Source: Saccharina japonica
Taxonomy: Eukaryota > Sar > Phaeophyceae > Laminariales > Laminariaceae
Reading direction: 5' to 3'
DNA: 64,000 nucleotides
Assembly (NCBI GenBank): GCA_008828725.1
Contig: MEHQ01000871.1
Span: 62,001 to 126,000 of the forward strand
The notes below the pieces were generated by a model. That model saw only the letters and a program-made list of their open reading frames with translations, made no database searches and was not told the DNA's origin. The translations under genes and the position numbers were made by a program. Positions 22,743 to 35,100 of the stretch are shown here, piece after piece (the first letter of the stretch is position 1; the number at the start of each line of letters is the position of its first letter).

Positions 22743-22878
22743 AAGCATCTCTGTGTCGTAGTTTTGTGACCACAGAACTGGTACCTTTTTAGGATGAAGA
22801 ATCGGCACGGACACTGGGTGTGCTGGATGTCGACGGGTAGAAAGGAAGGTTTAATGTGAAGAACACACACACACACAT
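22743..22878 (+). mobile_element. Retroposon family E, 5' truncated
   Basis: Starts within the body at GCATCTCTGTGTCGTAG and runs to the (AC)n tail. Confidence 0.75.
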
Positions 22879-22912
22879 ACTACATGCTGTACACCTGATG
22901 CGTAGGTACGAA

Positions 22913-23066
22913 GTGTGTGTGTGTGTGTGTGTGTGTGTTCTTCACATTAAACCTTCCTTTCTACCCGTCGACATCCAGCATACCCAGTGTCCGTGCCGAT
23001 TCTTCATCCTATAAAGGTACCAGTTCTGTGGTCACAAAACTACGACAGAGATACTACGCTCAGTGC
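22913..23066 (-). mobile_element. Retroposon family E, 5' truncated
   Basis: Opposite orientation to the neighbour at 22743 and tail-to-tail with it, separated by about 35 bases. Confidence 0.75.
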
Positions 23067-23302
23067 ACGTGCCACGGCACTCACTATTAATTAAATATCG
23101 TCGTAGTGCGCTGATTTTTTTTTTTTTTGAAAGAAAAAGCGATCTCTCCTCATGTCAACAATCATATACTACAGTAAGCAATCTTCCTGTGGGTCCCCAG
23201 GGATTGTTAACCCCTTAAGAACTGGTCCCACGTTCTAAATGGTGTCTAAGAACTTCGGACTACAGTAGTAGGTGCGTAGCGGTCCATACGATGACAGAAG
23301 AC

Positions 23303-23410
23303 CCGCTGTTCGGAGGGGGGGGGGGGGGGGTAGGGGGGGGGGCGTACTCATTTGTTGCTTGCCTTAGTCATTTGACCATTGACCACGCATCCCTTTCGAG
23401 ACGGAGCGCC
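23303..23410 (+). mobile_element. Family F copy with two G runs
   Basis: G runs of about 16-18 and 10 precede GTACTCATTTGTTGCTTGCC; it ends CCTTTCGAGACGGAG. Confidence 0.65.
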
Positions 23411-23925
23411 GGGAGGGGGGGGGGTTGAACTCATGTCGTGCACGGCCGTAGTTGTATGACCATAGACCCTCGCATCCCTACAATGCCGGGACGGAGCACG
23501 CTGGGTTTTCACCAACCAGGCAGACATTGGTTGCACCAAGCGCGAAGCGCCGTGAGGTATTGGGCGTAGTGGCATGGAGGGTGAGCTGCATCCTGCTAAG
23601 AGCCGCCTCTGAGGTGGACTTGCATATGGACGACAGCCTCCAATGGATTGATTTAACTTCTGGTGTAAGGGGGGGGGGGGGGGGTGTACTCATGTTGTGC
23701 ACGGCCGTAGTCATATGACCATAGACCCTCGCATCCCTACAATGCCGGGACGGAGCGCGTTGGGTTTTCACCAACCAGGCAGACATTGCTTGCACCAAGC
23801 GCGAAACGCCGTGAGGTACTGGGCGAGTCGCATGGAGGGTGAGCTGCATCCTGCTAAGAACCGCCTCTGAGGCGGACTTGCATATGGACGACAGCTTCAA
23901 TGAGTTAATTTAATTTCTGGTGTGG
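23411..23925 (+). mobile_element. Two full family G copies in tandem
   Basis: Copies start at about 23412 and 23669, each with a G run, then ACTCATGT(C/T)GTGCACGG, GACCATAGACCCTCGCATCC, TTTTCACCAACCAGGCAGAC, GTGAGCTGCATCCTGCTAAG and GACTTGCATATGGACGACAG. The first 70 bases align with family F, so F and G look like diverged relatives. Confidence 0.7.
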
Positions 23926-25970
23926 CCACTTCCGGAGACAGCAATGGGTTTTACTATGTAACTGCCTCGCGGACGCCTTACCATATTAACACTACGTGAA
24001 ACGACCATTCCCCTTGTGCGGAACAAAGGTTCTCCACCCCGCACAAATGATCTACTCGACCGCCAGCTTTGGTGACCGCCAAAAAAAATAACAAAAAAAA
24101 ACGGCACCCTGGTTGTCTAGCTCACGCAGCGAGTGGCGTGTTTTACAGCGTCGTTGCCAACCGACGCCAACCCAACCTATAAATATAATATATTTATAGA
24201 GGGGGGGGGGGGGTTATAACGTTATAACGCTTAGATTGGGTAGATAATCGGTCAACCTTTTACCAGTACGAGCCCAACGGGCTAATATCTCAACAATACC
24301 GCATATATATCATCAGCATTTGGAACTACGTATCTATGTATGCGCATTTATGTGTGTAATTACGGCAATACTGGGGGTGAATCAGCACCATCCCCGGGAG
24401 GGGACATACACCATATATATATCGCCGGGGTTTCCACGCCGTTTTTTTTCGGGTCATTTTTTTCGTCATCACAGTCACTAGTGCCGGCGGGTGTTTTTTT
24501 TCATTTTCATTGTTTACAAGTATTATTATCACCATGCTCCGTGCATGTAGTAACTCTCTCCATTCGTTGCGCTCGGTCACATAAACTGCTGCAGCACCCC
24601 TTTAGCCAGGGCTGCTTTCGTGTGGTTCATGCCGTAATAAATCGTGCCACCTTTTTTTCTGCACTTTTTCTCTCTTAAGATCCAAACCGGAAAAAAATAA
24701 TAGGTTCATAAAATACTGGTGGATGACAGGTAGTTCATGTTAATGGTCTAGACTACGAGTACTGCTGTATATAGAAGGTAAACACAAAAAATGTTCTTAC
24801 GACGAGCAGTATTGATTGATTGCCTCTGGTACCATAACAACAAAGCCACATCAACGAGCGGGTATATGCGAGCGGTACGAATTAATATACTCTGGAGTAT
24901 AATACCACACCTCTTAAAAAAAAAAAATCAAAAAACATTCCAACGAAATACGTCAAGAAACGTGATCAACTACGCACGCACTGCACACATACATACGAAG
25001 TATATTTATTTATTCGAAGCAGTACACAGTAGTCGGTACTCCGGTGTATGAGCGTCCCGTAACGAGCCGAAGTCTAGATAAGAGCTCGTAACTACTACCT
25101 GGTACAGGTTTTGCTCTGATCTGTAGTGAGCAATAAATACCTGGTGTTAATTTTTTTTTCTTAGCATACAGGCGGGGTATACATTATGCCGATTTGACCC
25201 ATCAAAACAAAAAAACGAACCTGCGGGTACCTACCTTCCAGCAGATACGACTTAAAACAGCCAAAAACCGCCAAACTATTACGAGAAAAAATCTCCGACA
25301 GCCAAGAAGCAGAAGGAAAGCAATAACATTAAAACCAGGTACGCATACTGCAGCTACGAGCAAGGATGAGTTTTCGACGAAATTCTCGACCTCACAGCGG
25401 TAGTTTTTCTTTAATTTTATACTATACCAGTGCGAAACACCTACCTGCACCCAGCAGACAGCGAGAAGCAAAACAACAGCAAACAGAACAGCGCATACAT
25501 ACATAATACGCGTACATACATGCATGTTTTTTTTACGTCGAAAAAGGTTACGACTACGTGTATACATGCAGCGATGCAGCCAGCGGGAGGAAAACAGAAC
25601 AGGACTCTGCCATTTTCGCTGTCTGCACCCTATATAGACGCATGCTTCGATAGAGGTAGACCATGTTTTTTTCTGAGCTCCTCGCTTAAGGAGCGTCATA
25701 CCTCACCGAAAAAAATGATTTTGGAGGAAAATAAAAGTGCTGCCGGATGAGAAATCTCATGACCGAAGTATACTCTGAAACATATTTCGTCACAAAAATG
25801 AAAAAACGACGAATTTGGGTTAAGGAGCCCGATCGTTCAGAAAACGATTCAGCCAAAAAGTGCTACCTCTACCGTAGCACGCGTCTATGATATATAGCAT
25901 GCAGCCAGAAGCAAGCAGAAAAGGACATGTTTTTGACGAAAACTCCACGGCTGGCTGACTTTTGTGTGTA
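23926..25970. other. No gene recognised
   Basis: Includes a G run at about 24200-24212 and a phrase TTTTCGACGAAATTCTCGAC (about 25371) that recurs near 45640, 46460 and 48805. The end (25690-25905) has weak family T wording. No credible exon. Confidence 0.45.
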
Positions 25971-25974
25971 TCTT

Positions 25975-26175
25975 TTCTTCTTGCGACCATTAACTTTTTT
26001 TCCCCCCCAGCCCTCTGGATAAATAAGCCGTGGTCACGGGTGTCTTTCCTTCTATCCCCCCGGTACGAACACGCCTTAATTTTTATCGCGAAAGTGGAGG
26101 GTTTTGTTCAGATTACCACACACAGCTCGTTGATTTTTTTCATCGAATTTGGTAACCGCCGGGTAGAGCTCTTAT
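25975..26175 (-). mobile_element. SINE family I, diverged
   Basis: AAGCCGTGGTCACGGGTGTC, TTTTTATCGCGAAAGTGGAG and CATCGAATTTGGTAACCGCC follow family I order. A relative with the same AAGCCGTG start is at 40730. Confidence 0.45.
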
Positions 26176-26274
26176 AATATATCGCTGGTACAGGTGCATC
26201 GATCGTGCGCGCTTGGTCTATTGACAACATGGTGGTGATCGTTTTACTTAACAACACGTACAACACTGCAAAAC

Positions 26275-26585
26275 AAAAACTACTCCAGTTCCAACTGATT
26301 TAGTCTCCGACAGGTTAAGGGGCTATTATTAATAAAATTAATATTATTTTTATTTTTTGTTCATCTCATGTATTATCTTCGCCCTTCTTCTATCTCTCCA
26401 TCTATCTCAGTAGTAACTCAGATCCGGGGTCACTAAGCAGGCTCTAATCCCCCCCCCACTCGCATTTTTTATCGCGAGAAGATTTCAGCACTTTCTCCCC
26501 TCTTCGACTCGAGTCGAAATACACTACAAAATAAACTACTCCAGTTCCCAAGTGATTTGTCTCCGACAGGTTGAGGGGCTATCGT
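26275..26585. repeat. Direct repeats flanking a SINE
   Basis: ACTACTCCAGTTCC...GATTTAGTCTCCGACAGGTT (26279-26330) recurs at 26538-26580, on either side of the SINE I fragment at 26345-26525. Either a tandem pair received the SINE or the SINE arose within a duplicated segment. Confidence 0.55.
26345..26525 (-). mobile_element. SINE family I, 3' part
   Basis: Minus strand carries AGTGACCCCGGATCTGAGTT and GCGAAGATAATACATGAGAT before an A/T-rich tail. Confidence 0.6.
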
Positions 26586-27660
26586 TATAAAAAACCCGGC
26601 CCGACAACTCTCCACTTGTCCACGTGAAATCAGACCAAACCTACTGATTGATGTAGCGCACCACTTTGTGTGCGAATTTATAAAGGCGCTTTGGGTATAC
26701 TATACCTGGTATTATACCATACTATACTAGGCTATGCTATACTACTACTAAAGTAGTATGCTATGCTACAATGTGCTATCCTAAATCAGATACTAGTGTA
26801 TACTATGCTTTACTATAGTGTACATTTCCATACCATGATACTATACTATATCGGCCTGATCGGAAACACCAGATACATCAGGACTGTAAGTGGCCATCTA
26901 AACGCGCCCCATACAAAAATTCAGACCGGTACTATACCACGAAATACATGCACACATGAAGGCTCCATGGATACAAATACTACACACCGAAGACTGTAGC
27001 CCTCTATTAATAGGTTTATAGACCGGATGGTCCAGATGCGAAACGGCACAAGCAAGCAGGCATGGCATGGCATGGCATGGCGTGTCGACGCACGAAAAAA
27101 CACGATATACTACATTCCAGACATGCAACACCCCAGCGGTATACTTTGTATTGCCGCAAACACAAGTACCCAACCCAATCTACGAGCCAATGCATACCAG
27201 CCACACACTGTGACAAGGCAATAGCCCCCCGAGCTAGTACTGGTAAAAAGTTGGCCATTTACTGATTAAAAAGTTGACCAAAATTATCCACCCAGCGTGA
27301 GCGTTGCAACACCACTGTAGGTAGTAAAAGTGCCCTTGCCCTTTCTCGCATAAGAGCGCAAAACATCAAACATTCTACTTGGTGCCTGATGCAACAAGCA
27401 ACATAAAAAACGGCAAAGGGAGTAAGAACGTTACCTTAAGTCCCACCTGGAAAAAAAAAAACATATATCCACACAATCCCAGCTAGTCAAACTGCCGTCA
27501 CAAATCCGTCATAATATTAATACTTCGCATCACAATAGTCAGACGGAAGAAGAAGAAAAAAAAGTTCCCGCCATTTTCTCTCGTGGGAGCTAGCTAGCTC
27601 ATGGCGACGATGTCACCCAGTTTTCAACCTGAGCATGCACGTGAAACTACTCGAGGTATA
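26586..27660. other. No gene recognised
   Basis: TA-rich sequence (CTATACTA phrases 26690-26850) and a short (GGCAT)n run at 27058-27080. No exon seen. Confidence 0.45.
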
Positions 27661-27788
27661 ATGTTACGGGTGGGCTTATGTTATATGATAGTAATCAGAA
27701 CCCACGATGGACGCCAAAACCCTATACCCCCTCAATGTGTACACACCACGTTCGGTTCTGATTAGTGTACGAAATCCTCCGTAACAAA
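27661..27788. mobile_element. MITE related to family A
   Basis: TGTTACGGGTGGGCTTATGT at the left and CGAAATCCTCCGTAACA at the right. The inner arms pair AATCAGAACC with GGTTCTGATT. Confidence 0.5.
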
Positions 27789-28378
27789 AGCCCTACGAGT
27801 TGTTTCCTAATCGGGAGATCTCACCACCGAGAATCCACCCACCACCATCGGCATGTATCTATCATTATCCCCTTGAGAGACCCAAAGATCGCGACCGAAA
27901 CAACACGATAACTTTGCTAGTGTTATCAACCGTCTATGTACGAGCAGCGTGCGAGGGCCCAAAAGTAACGGGTAGAAATAATCGTGCTGTGTCCGCCGGT
28001 GTTGCATTGTACGACTCCTTGCATTGTAACTCGGGGACAAGCAATGTGTACGTACGATTCACCCCCCAATCACCCAAGTGGCCGTTATGTAGCTGGAATC
28101 GTCACTTTTTATCGCCAATTTTCCTGTAAACAAAAAATCCCCACAGAGTTAGAACTCCCTCAGGACTGACTGACTGACTGCACCCTCATTTTTTTTCCGG
28201 TAAAGCTACTTGAAATTAGAGTTGGACAAGTTTTACACTAGTAAAAACGCCACCAATAGACAGACCAACTCCTCCTTCAAGAAGACCCGCAAAAAAAACA
28301 TGCCGACTCTTAATTCCAAGCCATCCCCACCCCCCCCCCTGAAAAAAACGCGAATGGAGTTCTAACCGTAAAAAGGCG
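27789..28378 (-). other. 3' flank of the MUTYH-like gene
   Basis: Lies past the stop codon and probably contains its 3' UTR. No consensus AATAAA was found near the stop on the minus strand. Short D-like phrases occur about 28200-28350. Confidence 0.4.
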
Positions 28379-29188
28379 TTACGCAACCCCACCGCCCCTC
28401 TTTCGCTTCGTTCGCACCTCCTTCTTGCAGGGGCCCGAGCCACCTCCACCCCCACCCCCTCCCCCCTTTTCTGAGCACCCCAATTCAGCCTTTACCCTTG
28501 CCTCGCCCGCCCTCCCGGCGTCGTCACGGACACGTGCCCTCCCGCTCCTCCCCGGGCCCACAGCTAGACTGCCGCGGTGTGGTGCCCCTGATTTTTTCTT
28601 GGTGGGCGTCGATCCAGCCCCTTTGACAACCGCCTCCTTGTTATCACCGGGGGGGTTAGACTCAGCGCCTACCTTCTTGCGGGGCGTCGACCCAGCCCCT
28701 CGGACAACCGCCTCCTTGTTATCACCGGGGGGGTTAGACTCCGCGCTTGCGTCCTGGCAGGGGTCTACGTCTGGGCTTTTCTGGGTACGCGCGCGTGTCT
28801 TGGGGCGATTGGTCCTCGAGGGGGGTGCCGCCATGCTTTCTGTCTTGACAGCAGGAGCAGGAGCAGCAGCAGCAACAGCAGCAGCATCAGCAGAAGAAGA
28901 ACCAACAGCAGCAACAGCAGCAGCAGCAGAAGAAGAAGAAGAAGAAGAAGCAGGACGAGGAGCAGTACCAGTAGCAGTAGCGGCACCAGCAGCAGCACCA
29001 GCAGCAGCAGTAGTGGCAGAAGTTGAGCTACTAGCCCGCCTAGAGCTGCCTTTGCCTCCTTTGCCTCCTCGGGCGGCTTTGTCGGCGGCGGCGGCGGCGA
29101 TGCGCGCCTTGGCTGCGAGGTCCAGCACCTTTTTCATGCCTGTCGTTATGCCCAAGCCGCCCATGTCCGAAGCGTCCACCCAGCGGAC
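28379..29188 (-). CDS. MUTYH: MUTYH-like exon (last): end of NUDIX-like domain and low-complexity tail
   Basis: Acceptor CACGCAG before GTCCGC, phase 0, giving Q/V-R-W-V across the junction. VRWVD...GITTGMKKV is the recognisable end of the MutY C-terminal domain. Beyond it the residues are Ala/Ser/Gly-rich with a 26-residue in-frame duplication, then a Gly run and a basic end. Known MUTYH proteins have much shorter tails. The tail composition follows the triplet repeats in the DNA. Confidence 0.9.
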   Translation of the reverse strand, partial: VRWVDASDMGGLGITTGMKKVLDLAAKARIAAAAADKAARGGKGGKGSSRRASSSTSATTAAAGAAAGAATATGTAPRPASSSSSSSAAAAVAAVGSSSADAAAVAAAAPAPAVKTESMAAPPSRTNRPKTRARTQKSPDVDPCQDASAESNPPGDNKEAVVRGAGSTPRKKVGAESNPPGDNKEAVVKGAGSTPTKKKSGAPHRGSLAVGPGRSGRARVRDDAGRAGEARVKAELGCSEKGGGGGGGGGSGPCKKEVRTKRKRGGGVA

Positions 29189-32100
29189 CTGCGTGCCAAG
29201 TTATACAAGTGTCAACCCCTTTTAGAAATGCAATGTAAACAAATAAGTATCTCAATGTAGACAAAGAAGTATCTCAGTCTAATTTCAAGTAATTTCCCCC
29301 CAAAGCGGGGAAGAGTGAGTACCGCCCTAAAGGAGATAGATACTAAACGGAGATCGAACCTTTGACGATGGTGATCCGAAACAAACAAAAAACATAAAAA
29401 AAAAGTAATTAGCTGCGGTAGAGGGGGAGGGGGGTGTACTCATGTCGTGCACGGCCGTAGTCGTACGACCATAGACCCCCGCATCTCTACAATGTCGGGA
29501 CGGAGCACGTTGGGTTTTCACTAACCAGGCAGGTACTCATTTGCTGCTTGCCTTAGTAATTAATTTGACCATTGACCACGCACCCCTTTCGAGACGGAGC
29601 ACCGTTCCTACGCCTAATAATGAGACAAGACACCTCCAACAGCAGTTGGGGCGCTCATTACGTTGTTTCCATATATTACATATAGAAACGATTTTGCTAG
29701 CCTTATCCCCCTTTCTTGTTTCGCCGCCTGTGGCCACCCTCTATCTCCAAGGATAGCGATGTATGAGAGAAACTTGGCCGAGTTACCACCAAATTTCTTG
29801 GCGGTATCAAGTTTGTTTTTTTTCCCAAGATTTACGTTTTCGCGTTTATGCACCGCCATGGTGTTTTTGCTACCTTGTGGACAACAGCATATTCGTGCGT
29901 CCAGTGTTGAGTGAGGCATATAATAAGCCGCTTGCCTTTGTGGCGTAAACGTGGTAGTGAAAACGATGGAATCATGTCCCCCCCCCCCCCACTACCGAGC
30001 AAATTCATCGAGACGGACACATTTTGCTCTCGTAATCAAACATATACCACTCTGTCCCGAAATATACGAAATTTTAAATTTAATATTAATGTCCAAAAAG
30101 GTGCTCATATTTCGGGACAGAGTGGTACATTTTTAGTTTCCCTGTCCCATGTATTATCTTCGCCCTTCCTTTCTCTCCCCCTCTCAGTCGTAACTCAGAT
30201 CCGGGGTCACTAAGTAGGCGCTTCTCCTCCCTCCCCACTACGGTACGTGCCTTGCATTTTTCATCACGAGAATATTTCAGCACTTTCTTCCCTCGTCGAC
30301 TCGCGCCGAATTACACGAAAAAAACATTCCGCGCTCGGTGCTTTTGAGCGCTCCTCGGCGTTTCTTAACGGTATGATGTTAAGTATGTACAGCCTACAGC
30401 AGGATTTTCCCGTTTTCTCGCGACCAGGTTATTTTCTCGGTCCCACTATTTTTTCCTACGAGTACTCGTGCTCGCTATTTGAACCTGACAGAAATATCGC
30501 TAGTATTAATAGTACCAGTACGTTACATACAGCACTACTTGTGGGATGTTGATGAAATGTTGATGTTTTTATGCTGGGCCTGCCGACGACGGCAATGTGA
30601 GTGCGGACACCCCAAGCAAGGCAGGTAGTATCTCGTGGGATCGGCATCATGTATGATTCTTCATTCAGATTGGAGGCATAACAGTGTGTTTTTTTTACCA
30701 GGGTAACAACTCTCTGCGACGAGGTGCCGCGTTTTGATTACCGGCGAATCAACGCGGGGGTGTCATAGTAGCCCTGGGTGAGAGTCTCCAGCTGATCGCA
30801 GCAGAGAGAGGCCTCATTGATCCCAAACTATACACGAATTAATGCGGCCACGGAATGTTATATACCGGAGAAAACAACAAGGTGGGCTGGTACCTCGGGT
30901 CTCTATATACACGGAACGGAGCGACAACACCTTAGGCGTGGCCTTGAACTTGGGGGTGTAATGAGGCGGTGCCATAAAGGGGAAGGGGGGCCTTGGTCTC
31001 CACAAGGTGTGGTTAGAACCAAATTTCACGCGAGGGGGCGACCTTGACTCAGCAAGGCCAGAGAAGGAGAGAAAAGGGCTTAACCAACTTTTACCGCTGT
31101 GCAAATATACTACTACTGGGGACCATAGTAAATAGGACCAAATGCTGTTACGTAGTAAAAATAGGGAAATATATACGTACGTACCACTCTGAACCGAAAT
31201 ATAAGGACCGTTTGTATATTAACATGTAATTAAAAGGGTGCTTTTATTTTGGGTCAGAGTGGTATAGTTTGTTTTTGGCATACGTATGTATGACCAAATT
31301 TTGTTAGAAAAAAATGGGAAATATACTGGCTGTTTTTTGTTTAGTGTACCGTAGGTTCTATTTACTAGTGTTTACTAGAATCGGCACGGACACTGGGTGT
31401 GCTGGATGTCGACGGGTAGAAAGGAAGGTTTAATGTGAAGAACACACACACACACTATGGTCCCCCGAAATAACTCGAACTCCAACTACTACTGCTGTAT
31501 GTAGTTTGTTCGTGAGATGTTGGTGCAGTCCTACTTTATCGTAGGATTCTTAAATCCCAGATTTTTTCTGGTCGGCCTTTTTTTTGTTTTAATTTAAGGA
31601 GAAGTTTTTAGTGGTGGAAAATTGGTCATGTATATTTGCCTTATCTGTACTCGTATGAATATACCTACGGCTTATTTACGGGTGGTATACTACCCGAATT
31701 CAGCCGCGGGAGAGTGCCGTGCGAAAAGACGGAGCGCAACTTTCTCGCTCCGCTACCAGTGGGAGGGGAAATAAGTTAAAACAAATCTCGGGCGGCTACG
31801 TAGCGGGTCCGAACCAAATCGAAAAGCGATCGAAAAAAGACGATGTCTTGCCCTCTTGTCTTGCATCAAGTACTCATAAACCAAGCCCTTTTTCTCCTCG
31901 AAGGACACATTGTTTCTATTTAACTTCCATTCTTAATTCCATTTTTTTTTCAAGCACCATCTATAGACCTACGGTGCCTACGTACCTCTCGGGCGCTGGG
32001 CAGACCGTTCTTTTTGCGGTCCCTATTTAACTTCCATTCTTAATTCCATTTTTTCTAAAAGCACCATCTATAGACCTACGGTGCCTACGTACCTCTCGTG

Positions 32101-35100
32101 CGCTGGGCAGACCGTTCTTTTTGCGGTCGGTGCTCGAGTTGTTGTCCGCCAATGTTACGCGTTCCACCTGCAGCAGACGAAAAGACACGACCGACGGACA
32201 CCAAAATCGAAGCGGTGACGCACAAATAGAAGAAGTTTACCCGTTTACAGCAGTACGCGACAGATGTTAACCCATTCAGAACTGGAAAAAAATATCCACA
32301 CTAATTCCAAGTAGTTTTTCCCAAATATGTGGGACCATTTCTTAAGGGGTTACGAATCTCCTATTTTTGGCCAGACTGGAATTCTTAATATAAGACTGGG
32401 TGTGTTCCACACCATTTTCAGTACAAAAAGGTCGCATTCTTATTTTTCCCCCCTTGAAAATCTCAGTCTCGAATCCTTAATGATCAGATTCTTACCATCT
32501 GTCGCGTACGTATTGCTGTAGCACTGGACCTACTCCTGTTTGGGGGGACGAATTACTTGGAATTATGATCAGATATGTGTGTATGCATCCACAGCAGTGC
32601 ATGCAGTACTATTGACAAAAAGGGTTTTTAACCCCTTAAGAAATGGTCCCCCGTTATCGTCCCCCGTTTTGGGGGACAAACTACTTGGGATTAGTGTGGG
32701 ATACGTTTTCCAGTTCTGAATGGGTTAACTCCACCGTTACATATCGCAAGAATTTGAGATCGCCTCGAAGAAATTTACCCGTTTAAGCACACTGCACTCC
32801 CGTATAGACAAATTACTTGGAATAATAATCAGATACGGGTGTATGCATCCACAGCAGCAGTGTAGTAACAAGAGGGTATTAATTTCACCGTTCGTTACAT
32901 ATCGCAAGGAAATGAGACCGCCTTCCAAGCGCGCTATGATATCATGCGTGCCACACAGACCAATTATTTCCGGACTCATGAATGAATTATGAATGTACCG
33001 ACTGAAAACCTCTAAAAAAAAACCCGACAAGTAGTGGGTCTGACCACACACAGCGTGAGCGTGCGGCTACGATAGTTCACGTTCATTACCGTGGTTAGAT
33101 TTGATTGAAAGGCACAGACAAGGACATGTCGCCCTTTTAGGACTGAGTGGTAAACCATCAGTGAGGAGTGAGGAGTCGGTGAAGGCATTCATAAAGGGGA
33201 CTGCATCATTATTGGTGTCTGGCATAAGTTTGTCAAGTATTCAGGCAAGATTGGTAAGAAAATGTGAATGGTATGATTGAAATAAGAGCTGCACATCATA
33301 CGTCAGATGGCAAATGGAGTGATAATAATAGTTCACGTTACGCGCGTGCCATGCTGCTTAATATGTGTGTGTGTTCTTCACATTAAACCTTCCTTTCTAC
33401 CCGTCGACATCCAGGCTTATTATGTACATGCATTGGAGTCCGGCACTGCCTGTTGTTGTTGTTGTCTTCACATTAAACTCGTTTCAGTTGCTAATCCCTA
33501 TAGTCTGATCTAGCAAGATCACGGCCCGTGGTCACAAAAGTGCTAGAGCCATCAGAGAATCCTAAAGAACACGTACACTTAGCAGGGAAAGGATACACAA
33601 GTCCGAAGAGGTACACCTAAAATCCCTACAGCATGTTATGCGTGTCCAAAACTGAACTACACGCCCGCAATCTCCATTCGACTACAGCAGCATCGTCCCC
33701 CCCCCCCCCCTCCCACTCTTTACCAATGAATTTGCCGACTACAGCGTAACTACTGTCTGAAGTGCTGTCTGTACAAAAACAAACGGTAGGCGTGGGAACA
33801 AGATGGAGCACGCAGCTGCTGTCTGAAGTGCTGCCAGAATGACAGTCCGCGGGCACAAAGTGAAAAAGAACAGCCAACCAAAGCCATCATGTCCATTGAC
33901 AATTACCCGAATCTATCCTGAACGGTCTGTGTTAGGCACAGCATTATAAACATCGACACTGATTAGGAATCGTTCCACATTGAAGGGGTCTTCCACGATC
34001 AGGCACACAATGAAGGCACCCGGGGTGTCCGCGCCATCTCTGCCGCGTCTCTCTACAAAACCAGTGACGTCATCCACACCGACCCAACAACAACATTCGG
34101 GGGAAAAAGCGAAGAATTTGTCAACAGAAAAACAAAAATGTTCGTCCGTCACGGGTCGATGTCGTCCGTGCTCCGGATCGCTTCTCCTGTGCGCTGCTGT
34201 GCTGCTGCGCCGGCGCGCTGCTGTGCTGCTGCTCAGGCGCGCCGCTCCGGTGCCGCTCGGCCAGTCCTAGCACGACCACACTCGACCCGCTCCGTCCGTA
34301 CACGCTCTCGTTGCTGTCCTTCCCAGTCGGCTCCTCGCTTTCTCTCTCGTTGCACTCAGGGTGCTTGGTCTGAAAAATAAAAATTCTCGCGCTGAAGGGA
34401 TTGACCAGTCCAACAACAGCTCGTCGCCACACGCTCCCTCCTCCTTTGATGGCGAAGCCAGGTTACTGAGACAGTACAGCTCCCTCTAGCAAACATACCT
34501 AGGGCTGTGTACGTAGTGTCCGTCCACCTTTCTGATGGCGTCTGCCTCCGCGCACAAAAGTGAGATGGACATTGCTGTCTACACCGACGGCCAAAAAGGC
34601 CCGTGCATCTGGACTTTTGCGCCTGACGCACCAGTGCCGATCCAACTCTACCGCTGCACACGCTTCGCGGCGGGTGCGCAGCAGCAAGAAGGTATCGGTC
34701 CGCTTGAGGGTGAGTCTAGTGTGCTGGATGCTGGATGTCGACGGGTAGAAAAAACGGTTTAATGTGAAAAACACACACACACGTATGTATGTACGTGAGC
34801 AATCGAACTATCAACGTACCGGGTACGAAAGAGCACTGCGTAGAAATTGTGAATACCATAAACGAAGGGAGAAAACACCCGTTGCGATCGTTGCCATCAA
34901 GAATGACGACAACAGGCAGTTTGAAATATCAAGTTGGACCGTTTGCCTCTTGCTGCTGCTGCTCTGTATTCTGCTGCTGCTGCTGCGCTGCTGCTAGGTA
35001 CTACTCCGATTGTGTCAATTCTACTGGCTATTGCATGCCGACGCTTCAATACTACAGTACTTCACATGTACCCGGCACACAAGGTGCGCGTGTTAATCAA

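Larger units (their letters stand above)
31110..31475. mobile_element. MITE family A carrying two nested insertions
   Basis: Outer ends GGGGACCATAGTAAATAGGA and CTATGGTCCCCCGAAATA. The left arm is interrupted by a MITE B (31184-31265) and the right arm by a truncated E (31379-31455) placed exactly between TTTACTAG and CTATGGTCC. Confidence 0.8.

Noticed and set aside
28425-29225. 266-residue plus-strand frame
   Set aside because: It is antisense to the last MUTYH-like exon, whose splice phase and motifs fix the minus strand as coding.
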